Source: Bacillus sp. FJAT-49711
Lineage (GTDB): Bacteria > Bacillota > Bacilli > Bacillales > Bacillaceae_C
DNA: 64,000 nucleotides
Reading direction: 5' to 3'
Assembly (NCBI RefSeq): GCF_018343715.1
Contig: NZ_JAGYPL010000002.1
Coordinates: 1 to 64,000, forward strand
Shown: piece by piece, positions 42,883-50,340 of the stretch
Layout of the letters: each line of letters opens with the position of its first letter
Numbering within the stretch: the first letter of the stretch is position 1
Translations under genes and position numbers: made by a program
The notes under the pieces: generated by a model
Seen by the model: the letters and a program-made list of their open reading frames with translations, nothing else
What the model was told of the DNA's origin: nothing
Database searches by the model: none

Positions 42883-45180
42883 ATGAATAAGGAGTGGGAA
42901 AAAGAACAGCAAAGAGTGGAATTCATTCAAGATGTAATTGATCAGAAGGTCGCTCACCTTAATCAAAATATGGGCGGACTAAAAGGCGGGATCATCGAAT
43001 TACGGAAAACATTCTGGGAAGATGTTACGGTTAATCTAGATGAGCCTGATGATGTGATCGAAACTTTTACAAGTATTAAACAACAGGCTGAGCTGCTTGC
43101 TGAACGAGAAAGAACCCATGGGCAATCTTATCGGTTGCTTAAACAACTCGATAAATTAAAAGACTCTCCTTTTTTTGGCAGCATCGATTTCCTTGAAGAT
43201 GGCGAGAAATCTGCGGAACGCATTTATATTGGAATTACCTCTTTAATGGACGTACATGATGAGGAATTTATCGTGTATGATTGGCGTGCCCCAATTTCAA
43301 GCTTGTATTATGATTATTCTCCGGGCCCGGCAACATATAAAACTCCTTCGGGCATTATCGAAGGGACAATGGAATTAAAACGACAATACATTATTAAGTA
43401 TGGTCAGTTAAAAGGAATGTTCGATACTGGAGTCACAATTGGCGACAGCCTGCTTCAGGAAGTACTGGGCGGCAATGCGAATACGCAAATGAAGAGTATC
43501 GTTGCGACGATTCAGCGTGAGCAAAACCATATTATTCGAAATGAAAAAAGTAAGATATTAATCGTTCAAGGTGTTGCTGGCAGTGGAAAAACTTCTGCTG
43601 CATTGCAGCGTGTCGCTTATTTGCTTTATCGATACAGAAATACACTTTCGTCCGATAATATTATGCTATTCTCTCCGAATCCTTTATTCAACAGCTATGT
43701 TGCGACCGTGCTGCCTGAGCTTGGTGAAGAAAATATGGATCAGACGACGTATCAGCAATATTTAATTACAAGACTTGGCAGTCGTTTTGAGGTGGAAGAT
43801 TCTTTCAATCAAATGGAATACACGCTTACCGCTATGGATGAACCGGGATATGAAACGAAGATGAAATCGATTCGCTTTAAAGCGAGCTTAGATTTTAAAA
43901 ATATAATTGATCAATATGTTAAGGATCTTTCAAAGGAAGGGCTTATTTTCAAAACGATATCTTTCCGCGGTCGAACCATTGTTTCCGCTCAAGATATATA
44001 CACGTACTTTTATTCGCTTGATCCATCCATATCAATACCTAACCGTATGAAGCTTACGTCGGATTGGTTATTAAAAGAGATTGCCAAACAAGAGAAGCAG
44101 GAGCGGACGAAGGATTGGGTATTGGAAGAGGCTGAGCTCTTAGATAAAACCGACTATTTAGAAGTGTATCAAAGAATGCAGAATGATCTAGGAGAGAAGG
44201 AAGAATCATTTGATGATGCAGATAAAGAGCAGCGGATATTGGCAAAATCGATTGTAAATAAACACTTCAAACGAATTCGCAGTGCCGTAAAGAAAAACAA
44301 ATTTTTAAATACAAAAGCTTTATATCAAAAGCTTTTTTCAGCGAAATCATGGCCTGATGGAATGGAAGACATTTGTGATGAAACGATTGAGAAATTACAG
44401 GCAAATATCCTATCGTATGAGGATGCCACTCCATACCTATATTTGCAGGATCAATTGGAAGGAAAAAAATCGAATACACTGATTCGTCATTTATTCATTG
44501 ATGAAGCGCAGGATTACTCACCATTTCAATTTGAATTTTTAAAACAGCTTTTCCCTCATTGTAAAATGACAATCTTAGGGGATGTGAACCAAGCGATTTA
44601 CGCACATACGATGGATGCTCCGTCATTATTAAATATGGAACCCGAAGGAACGGATAAAATCGTATTAAGGCGAAGCTACAGGTCAACCAAGCAAATAGTG
44701 GACTTTACGAGCGGCCTGATTGCCGGTGGTGATATGATTGAGCCATTTAATCGGGAAGGGGAAAAACCAGTACTGACAGAAGTTGAGAGTCACGATGATC
44801 TTCATGTGAAAGTTGAGGAATGCGTCCGTCTTTTAAAAGAAAAAGGCCATGAAACGATAGCGATTATATGTAAGACGATGAAGGAAAGTGAAGCAGCGTA
44901 TGAAGTGTTAAAAAAGGAATTGCCTGTGCGGTTAATGGATAAAAACGCAAATTCATACGAAAAAGGTATCATCATTTTGCCAGCCTATTTAGCAAAAGGA
45001 ATCGAATTTGATGCCGTCATTATCTATAATGCATCAAATGAGCAATACGGCCGCGAGTATGAGAGAAAGTTGTTTTATACAGCTTGTACAAGGGCCATGC
45101 ATGAGCTGCATCTTTTCTCTAAAGGGAAACGAACATATTTGATTGATCAAGTGAGTGAGGATGCGTATAGAAAAGAGTGA
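42883..45180 (+). CDS. helD: RNA polymerase recycling motor HelD
   Basis: HelD is an SF1 (UvrD/RecQ-like) ATPase that enters RNA polymerase and frees stalled enzyme from nucleic acid. The N-terminal coiled-coil arm (about 1-95) is followed by FIVYDWRAPISSLYYDY, typical of HelD. Walker A is GVAGSGKTSAAL, Walker B IDEAQDYS, and later motifs are RSYRSTKQIVDF, AKGIEFDAVIIY and FYTACTRAMHEL. The length of about 765 fits the Gram-positive class. The ATG at 42883 or a TTG two codons earlier (42877, better spaced from GGAG) may be the start. Confidence 0.93.
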   Translation: MNKEWEKEQQRVEFIQDVIDQKVAHLNQNMGGLKGGIIELRKTFWEDVTVNLDEPDDVIETFTSIKQQAELLAERERTHGQSYRLLKQLDKLKDSPFFGSIDFLEDGEKSAERIYIGITSLMDVHDEEFIVYDWRAPISSLYYDYSPGPATYKTPSGIIEGTMELKRQYIIKYGQLKGMFDTGVTIGDSLLQEVLGGNANTQMKSIVATIQREQNHIIRNEKSKILIVQGVAGSGKTSAALQRVAYLLYRYRNTLSSDNIMLFSPNPLFNSYVATVLPELGEENMDQTTYQQYLITRLGSRFEVEDSFNQMEYTLTAMDEPGYETKMKSIRFKASLDFKNIIDQYVKDLSKEGLIFKTISFRGRTIVSAQDIYTYFYSLDPSISIPNRMKLTSDWLLKEIAKQEKQERTKDWVLEEAELLDKTDYLEVYQRMQNDLGEKEESFDDADKEQRILAKSIVNKHFKRIRSAVKKNKFLNTKALYQKLFSAKSWPDGMEDICDETIEKLQANILSYEDATPYLYLQDQLEGKKSNTLIRHLFIDEAQDYSPFQFEFLKQLFPHCKMTILGDVNQAIYAHTMDAPSLLNMEPEGTDKIVLRRSYRSTKQIVDFTSGLIAGGDMIEPFNREGEKPVLTEVESHDDLHVKVEECVRLLKEKGHETIAIICKTMKESEAAYEVLKKELPVRLMDKNANSYEKGIIILPAYLAKGIEFDAVIIYNASNEQYGREYERKLFYTACTRAMHELHLFSKGKRTYLIDQVSEDAYRKE

Positions 45181-45194
45181 TCTTACTAAAGCAA

Positions 45195-45230
45195 AGCCGA
45201 AATCGTATAGATTTCGGCTCTGCTTATTTG
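45195..45230 (+). terminator. helD terminator
   Basis: AGCCGAAATC (45195-45204) pairs perfectly with GATTTCGGCT (45210-45219). The tail (CTGCTTATTT) is only moderately T-rich. Confidence 0.75.
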
Positions 45231-45285
45231 CCATCAGCTGATGATTGCTACAAAGGGGAAAAGGGTATCCGTCCGAGCACTAATT

Positions 45286-46158
45286 TTAATTTGGCTCCAC
45301 ATGAACATGTACATAATACACACCATATTTCTCCTTTAAAATATCCTCTACATTTGAAGCGATCTCATGGGCATTGCCGATATCCAATGTTGAGCTTACT
45401 AATACAACGATATCGACAATCGTGTTATTTCCATAATTTCTAGCTTGGATTTGACTAACACCTTTTATCCCATTCACGGTTAAGGCAGTTTGTTTGTAAG
45501 AATTTAGCACTTTCTCATCAAAACCATCCGTCAGATAATGGGAAGCCTTCTTAAAAATATCCCATGCTGTTTTGCATATTAACAGTCCTACTACGACAGC
45601 TGTTACGGGGTCTAACCATGGAAGATGAAACTGTGAACCGATAATTCCAATCGCAGCCCCAATACTGACCCAAGCATCGGAGAGATTATCTTTTGCAGCT
45701 GCCATCACGGCTTGACTATTAATTTTTCTAGCTAAAATGATGTTATAACGATAGACCATGTACATCACACCGGCACAAAAAATGCCTGTCCAAGCGGAAA
45801 TCATATCAGGTGAGGTGTGTTTTGGATGAAATACAGATGAAATGGCTTCATATAAAACTTGAATACCTACAGCCATCATTATAAAGGATGCCACCATGGA
45901 TGCGACGGTTTCAGCTTTCCAATGGCCGTAAGGGTGATCTGTATCTGGTGGTTTTTGTGATAATTTCAGTCCTACAAGCACGGCAATTGAAGCAATGATA
46001 TCGGTGGCATTATTAAGTCCGTCAGCTTTTAAGGCAGCCGAGTTTGCCATAGATCCAATAAATAACTTTAGTGCGGATAAAAATATATAAGCAATAATGC
46101 TAAGGATTGCTCCACGTTCTCCCAATTTTAAATCTTGATATTTTTCTTGTCCCATCAT
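45286..46158 (-). CDS. cation diffusion facilitator transporter (Mn-type)
   Basis: This 290-residue CDF protein has six predicted helices and a C-terminal cytoplasmic domain (IKGVSQIQARNYG ... VHVHVEPN). Metal-site motifs are ADGLNNATD in helix 2, HPYGHWKAE in the loop and KDNLSDAWVS in helix 5. The Asn-for-His change in helix 2 (ADGLNN) is like the manganese exporters MneP/MneS of Bacillus subtilis, so manganese efflux is my preferred reading. The ATG at 46158 follows GGAGG by six bases. Manganese versus zinc is not proven by sequence. Confidence 0.88.
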   Translation of the reverse strand: MMGQEKYQDLKLGERGAILSIIAYIFLSALKLFIGSMANSAALKADGLNNATDIIASIAVLVGLKLSQKPPDTDHPYGHWKAETVASMVASFIMMAVGIQVLYEAISSVFHPKHTSPDMISAWTGIFCAGVMYMVYRYNIILARKINSQAVMAAAKDNLSDAWVSIGAAIGIIGSQFHLPWLDPVTAVVVGLLICKTAWDIFKKASHYLTDGFDEKVLNSYKQTALTVNGIKGVSQIQARNYGNNTIVDIVVLVSSTLDIGNAHEIASNVEDILKEKYGVYYVHVHVEPN

Positions 46159-46284
46159 TATGTACCTCCAAATGTTGCTGTTAGAACATAATATCAATTG
46201 AGTTATGAGTGGGTCTATAGCAACGTTTTTTCGTCACTCTATAATGTTGGGGGCAGTCAAAATTAGTGGCGCGAGAGCAATAAA

Positions 46285-46330
46285 AGAAAAGCGGAAGGCG
46301 CCTGAAGCTAGACAATGAAAGACTTCTTTT
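46285..46330. repeat. partial intergenic repeat
   Basis: GAAAAGCGGAAGGCGCCTGA followed by AGCTAGACAATGAAAG is the reverse complement of the left end of the repeat at 36928. It is a truncated copy in opposite orientation. Confidence 0.65.
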
Positions 46331-46370
46331 AAACTAAGGATCGAATAAAACTTTATACTTTCTTTTATAT

Positions 46371-46399
46371 AAAAAAAAGACCCCTCAAACTGGGGTCTT
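46371..46399 (-). terminator. cadCA operon terminator
   Basis: AAGACCCC (46377-46384) pairs with GGGGTCTT (46392-46399), with nine T residues following on the minus strand. The stem overlaps the cadA stop codon. Confidence 0.9.
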
Positions 46400-48508
46400 C
46401 AGCACTCTCATCGCATTCAATACAGCTAAAAGGGTAACACCTACATCCGAAAACACGGCTTCCCACATCGTTGCAATTCCAAAGGCTCCGAGTATTAGAA
46501 AAACAGCCTTTACTCCTAAAGCAAACAGGATGTTTTGCCAAACAATTCGGCGTGTTCTTTTTGCAATTTTGATAGCGGTAGGAATTTTTGAAGGTTCGTC
46601 CGTCATGATGACGATATCGGCCGCTTCAATAGCTGCATCGGATCCTAATCCGCCCATCGCTATACCGACATCTGCGCGAGCAAGAACGGGCGTATCGTTA
46701 ATACCATCACCGACAAAAATGATTTTTTCATTTGCCGCTTTCCGAGCATCCAGTTTTTCAATTTCATCGACCTTATGATGTGGTAAAAGCTCAGCATGCA
46801 CTTCGTCTAAGCCTAGCTTCTTGCCAACTGCATCACCAACTGTTTTCGCATCTCCAGTGAGCATAACGGTCTTCCTGATGCCAAGATCTTTCAATAAACG
46901 AATCGCTTGTGCGGAGTCTTCTTTTACTTGATCGGAAATGACGATGTATCCAGCATACTCGTCATCGACCGCTACATGGACGAGAGTTCCGATTACATCC
47001 GGTTGGTCAAAAACAATTTGCTCTTTCTCCATCAGCTTTGCGTTTCCGGCGGCGATCTTTTTACCCGCTGCCGTAACTTGAATTCCGTGCCCGGAAATTT
47101 CATTATAATCCTGAATGGAATCTTCTTTTATTTCTTTTCCATATGCCTTTTTTATGGAAAGGGCAATCGGGTGATTGGAATGTACTTCTGCAAAGGCTGC
47201 ATATTCCAATAATTCGTCTGCCGTCATATTTTTAGGATGAATACTTGTAACGTCGAATACACCTTTTGTTAACGTTCCAGTTTTATCAAAAACAATATAT
47301 TTTACATCGTTTAATGCTTCTAAATAGTTGCTCCCTTTCACAAGAATACCTGTTTTTGAAGCGGCCCCTATACCACCGAAAAAGCCGAGTGGTATAGAAA
47401 TGACGAGGGCACAAGGACACGAGATGACTAAGAAGACAAGGGCTCGATAGATCCAGTCTGAAAAAGTCGCTCCACTAAGGATCAGTGGCGGGATAACGGC
47501 TAAAATAACTGCAACAATGACGACTACGGGCGTATAGTATCGAGCAAATTTAGTAATAAAATTTTCCGTTGGAGCTTTTCGGCTGCTTGCATTCTGAACT
47601 AAATCAAGAATTTTAGAAACGGTTGATTCGCCAAATTCTTTTGCCACTTCAATCGTAAGGACGCCATTTTTATTAATGAATCCACTTAATACATTATTTC
47701 CAGCTTCGACCTCACGCGGAACAGATTCACCGGTAAGAGCAGATGTATCAACCATGGAGTTACCTTCAATAATTTTTCCATCCAACGGCACTTTTTCACC
47801 TGGTTTTACAATAATAATATCGCCGATTTTTACTTCTTCAGGCGAAACAGTAAGGATATGGCCATCCTTTTTTACGTTGGCAGAATCAGGACGGATATCC
47901 ATAAGCGCACTGATCGATTTACGTGAGCGATTAACGGCAATCGTTTGAAACAGCTCACCTACTTGGTAAAACAGCATAACAGCTACGCCTTCGGGATATT
48001 GCTGAATGGCAAACGCACCAATAGTTGCGATCGCCATCAGGAAATTTTCATCAAATACTTGACCACGTACGATATTTCTTGCTGCACGTAAAACAATATC
48101 ACCACCGATAATCAAATAGGCAATGATGAAAATCCCTAGTTCCGTCAATCCAGATAAAGGCGAAAACATACCAATCGCGGCTAAAAGGGTTCCTGCAATT
48201 AAGCGGGTCACGATTGTTTTTATGTTTTTGTTGCCGTGATCATGATGATGGTCATGGTCATCGTTTCCTTTTTCTAAAGGCGTTATATCAGGTTCAATTG
48301 TTTTTACTTTCTTTTTTACTGCGGAAATAATATCTGCCGCATCATCTTGTACAGCTTCCAGCGTAAGAGTTTTGTTTACAAAGTTAACAGAGCAATTCGT
48401 AATGCCTTCCATTCCTTTAACACCATTTTCAATTTTCATGGCACAATTCGCACAATCTAATCCTTCTAAGAGGATTTCCTGTTTTATTTTTCGCTTCTGC
48501 CTCTCCAT
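46385..48508 (-). CDS. cadA: Cd2+/Zn2+/Pb2+-exporting P1B-type ATPase
   Basis: This 707-residue metal-efflux ATPase has one N-terminal metal-binding domain (C19-A-N-C22), a His/Asp-rich stretch (DDHDHHHDHG, about 83-92) that should bind metal, and eight helices. The actuator has TGES (about 259-262), the helix-6 metal site is SCPCAL (Cys364, Cys366), and the phosphorylated Asp408 is in FDKTGTLT. The CPC plus a C-terminal Lys/Asp pattern fits the zinc/cadmium/lead group. It follows cadC by 21 bases. Confidence 0.93.
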   Translation of the reverse strand: MERQKRKIKQEILLEGLDCANCAMKIENGVKGMEGITNCSVNFVNKTLTLEAVQDDAADIISAVKKKVKTIEPDITPLEKGNDDHDHHHDHGNKNIKTIVTRLIAGTLLAAIGMFSPLSGLTELGIFIIAYLIIGGDIVLRAARNIVRGQVFDENFLMAIATIGAFAIQQYPEGVAVMLFYQVGELFQTIAVNRSRKSISALMDIRPDSANVKKDGHILTVSPEEVKIGDIIIVKPGEKVPLDGKIIEGNSMVDTSALTGESVPREVEAGNNVLSGFINKNGVLTIEVAKEFGESTVSKILDLVQNASSRKAPTENFITKFARYYTPVVVIVAVILAVIPPLILSGATFSDWIYRALVFLVISCPCALVISIPLGFFGGIGAASKTGILVKGSNYLEALNDVKYIVFDKTGTLTKGVFDVTSIHPKNMTADELLEYAAFAEVHSNHPIALSIKKAYGKEIKEDSIQDYNEISGHGIQVTAAGKKIAAGNAKLMEKEQIVFDQPDVIGTLVHVAVDDEYAGYIVISDQVKEDSAQAIRLLKDLGIRKTVMLTGDAKTVGDAVGKKLGLDEVHAELLPHHKVDEIEKLDARKAANEKIIFVGDGINDTPVLARADVGIAMGGLGSDAAIEAADIVIMTDEPSKIPTAIKIAKRTRRIVWQNILFALGVKAVFLILGAFGIATMWEAVFSDVGVTLLAVLNAMRVLKTPV

Positions 48509-48529
48509 ATGTCTCTCTCCTAAAACACT

Positions 48530-48904
48530 CTATATTTTATCTTCATTAACATGTTCAAGTGCTTGATCGAAAATTTGGATTACGTGATCATCTGCAAGTG
48601 AATAATACACAACTTTCCCTTGTTTTCGATTTTTTACTAACTTTGCTTGCTTCAATACTCGTAATTGATGCGAAATAGAAGATTGTGTCATATTCAGTAA
48701 ATAGGCGATATCACAAACACACATCTCCGTTTGAAATAAAGAGTGTAGAATTCTAATCCTAGTGCCATCTCCCAACACTTTAAACAGCTCTGCCACTTCG
48801 ATCAAACTGTTGTCCTTTGGGATAGTTGCTTGCACCTGCTGAACAATGTCTTCATGAATGACTGTTTGGCTGCAAGTTTCAGGGATCGTCATTTCTTTTT
48901 GCAT
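48530..48904 (-). CDS. cadC: ArsR/SmtB family metal sensor CadC
   Basis: CadC (124 residues) is a winged-helix repressor released by metal. Both known metal sites appear present. The alpha-3N site has Cys11, Cys62 and Cys64 (the CVC motif). The alpha-5 site has Asp105, His107, His118 and Glu121 (DxHx10HxxE). The ATG at 48904 (MQKEMTIPE) is chosen over an upstream in-frame ATG because GAGGTG lies five bases before it. It represses its own operon through the adjacent palindrome. Confidence 0.92.
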   Translation of the reverse strand: MQKEMTIPETCSQTVIHEDIVQQVQATIPKDNSLIEVAELFKVLGDGTRIRILHSLFQTEMCVCDIAYLLNMTQSSISHQLRVLKQAKLVKNRKQGKVVYYSLADDHVIQIFDQALEHVNEDKI

Positions 48905-48927
48905 AAAAACACCTCTTTTATTAATTG

Positions 48928-48984
48928 AACATATGAGCAATTATTCATATGTTTATTATATGCTTCATTTATTTGAAGTGTCAA
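48928..48984 (-). promoter_or_regulatory. cadC promoter and operator
   Basis: On the minus strand TTGACA (48979-48984), an 18-base spacer and TATAAT (48955-48960) form a near-perfect promoter. Directly downstream lies the palindrome AACATATGA (48928-48936) / TCATATGTT (48945-48953), the AT-rich type bound by CadC/SmtB repressors. Repressor there would block initiation. Confidence 0.88.
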
Positions 48985-49245
48985 TTGTAAAAGCGGAATA
49001 GAATCGGGAAAAGTCTTCAGATTATTACTGGTATATGCTTCGATTTAAAGTGGATGAGATGGATATCTTGCTATTGATGTTTTCTATCACGAATGGACTT
49101 GGAGTGGCGGAACTCCAGCCTAGAAAGATTTGCATCCCAATTGAAGCAAAAATTCTGCGGCAATTCCTGCCTATGAACGGCTCTCGTATCGAAAAACCAG
49201 GAAAAAAATCGTTTAACAAATTCAGTTGCAAAAGAGCCGCACACG
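48985..49245. other. intergenic region without a supported gene
   Basis: A 74-codon frame on the plus strand (49035-49259) exists, but it has no ribosome site, runs into the terminator hairpin, and has no recognisable family. I see no promoter or repeat in this stretch. Confidence 0.55.
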
Positions 49246-49280
49246 AAAAAAAGGATTAAGCCACTTGGCTCAATCCTTTT
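49246..49280 (-). terminator. usp gene terminator
   Basis: AAAAGGATT (49249-49257) pairs with AATCCTTTT (49272-49280), and AGCC with GGCT inside; the minus strand continues with T residues. It lies directly after the stop codon. Confidence 0.88.
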
Positions 49281-49955
49281 CTACATAATATTTAGCGGCT
49301 CTTCAATTGAATCGACTACATAATCTTCGGTGACATGGACTTGATACGTTTTTCCATTATGCACGAATTTGAATAGTCCATTGTTGAAGTCCGTTCCAAT
49401 TTCTTTATAAAAGATTCCTTCATGGCTAATTTGCTTTTGACATGTGAAGCAAAGTCGGTACCCGTCTTTTTCCTTTAGTAAATAGCCGCGGACCCCGGTT
49501 TCATAGGTGATATCTTCTCCACCTTTAATTGTCCGGTCCAGCGCGACGATGTGAATATCGATAAAGGATGATATTTCCCTTAAAAGAACGTTCACGAAAG
49601 ATCCTTTTGTAATTTCTTCCCAACGGTTTTGGGCGGTTTGTCCGATTACAATTTGTGTAATATTATATTTCTGAGCAATACCTGAAATCACTTTTGCGAC
49701 AGGGCGCTTTTCATTGTCTTGCATAATGAACTCTTCAGCATCGAATTGTTCAGCCAATTCTTTCCACTGATCAATATAGCTGGATTTTTCCGCGTCAAAT
49801 TTATCATACGGAAGGGGATCTACAGTTAGAATATATAATGGACAATTTAACATACTTGCCATTTTATGACCACGTCTAATTAGGCGCTCACCGTTTGGAC
49901 CGTAATACACACAAACGAGAATACTCTCATCCATACGACCCTTCACTTTCTTCAT
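49281..49955 (-). CDS. KdpD-type universal stress domain protein
   Basis: The 224-residue protein begins with a Usp domain of the KdpD type: ILVCVYYGPNGERLIRRGHK and IVIGQTAQNRWEEITKGSF, the usual nucleotide-binding loop positions. It has no histidine kinase part. The last 75 residues form a separate small domain with a CFTC cysteine pair. In staphylococcal KdpD this Usp domain binds c-di-AMP, but whether it does so here is unknown. The ATG at 49955 follows AGAGGTGA. It is divergent from the mrp operon, and a role in ion balance is an inference from that. Confidence 0.78.
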   Translation of the reverse strand: MKKVKGRMDESILVCVYYGPNGERLIRRGHKMASMLNCPLYILTVDPLPYDKFDAEKSSYIDQWKELAEQFDAEEFIMQDNEKRPVAKVISGIAQKYNITQIVIGQTAQNRWEEITKGSFVNVLLREISSFIDIHIVALDRTIKGGEDITYETGVRGYLLKEKDGYRLCFTCQKQISHEGIFYKEIGTDFNNGLFKFVHNGKTYQVHVTEDYVVDSIEEPLNIM

Positions 49956-50128
49956 GAAAAAATTCACCTCTTAAATGGTTCATTCAAATACATAAAACGT
50001 GCCAAAGTCTTTAAACTAAATCATTATATATAAAAATACTTCAGAATACAATAGACGTTAAGAAGGTTTGTAAAAAGTTATGAAAGTAGCCATTTTTAAT
50101 AAGAAAATCTTATGCAATGAAACTTCAA

Positions 50129-50160
50129 TTGTGTAGTCAAGATGTCTTTTATTGTATAAT
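50129..50160 (+). promoter_or_regulatory. possible mrp promoter
   Basis: TATAAT (50155-50160) is perfect, but the -35 region is weak (TTGTGT at 50129-50134 with a 20-base spacer, or TGTAGT with 17). It would give a leader of about 175 nt ahead of mrpA. Confidence 0.5.
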
Positions 50161-50164
50161 AATA

Positions 50165-50331
50165 AGGAAAAATAAAATGCTAAGCCCCAATCCGACACCT
50201 TGTCGGTTACTTTTCTGATTAGAGCCCTCCTTTTCTCAAAAGGTTATGGTCTCTTATTATCCCGTTAGTTGGCATAGGAGTCAACCCCTACAAATAAGTA
50301 AGCCGCTGCAACCTTAAGATCAAGGGAGGTT
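50165..50331 (+). promoter_or_regulatory. structured mrp leader, candidate riboswitch
   Basis: The leader folds into several stems: CCGACA/TGTCGG (50192-50197/50201-50206); an irregular stem AGAG-CC-CCTTTT / AAAAGG-GG-CTCT (50221-50254); and two mutually exclusive stems, GTTG/CAAC (50268-50271/50282-50285) and TAGG/CCTA (50275-50278/50287-50290). Finally AACCTT (50310-50315) can pair with AAGG or AGGTT of the mrpA ribosome site (50322-50331). This is the layout of a translational switch. I cannot match it to a named riboswitch class; a Na+-sensing class would fit the operon. Confidence 0.5.
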
Positions 50332-50340
50332 ATTATTATA

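Noticed and set aside
49035-49259. 74-codon plus-strand gene
   Set aside because: No ribosome site, no recognisable family, and the end runs into the terminator hairpin of the convergent gene.
50165-50331. ydaO-type c-di-AMP riboswitch ahead of mrp
   Set aside because: It shares a short AATCCGACA string, but the remaining conserved blocks of that class, as I recall them, are not in place.
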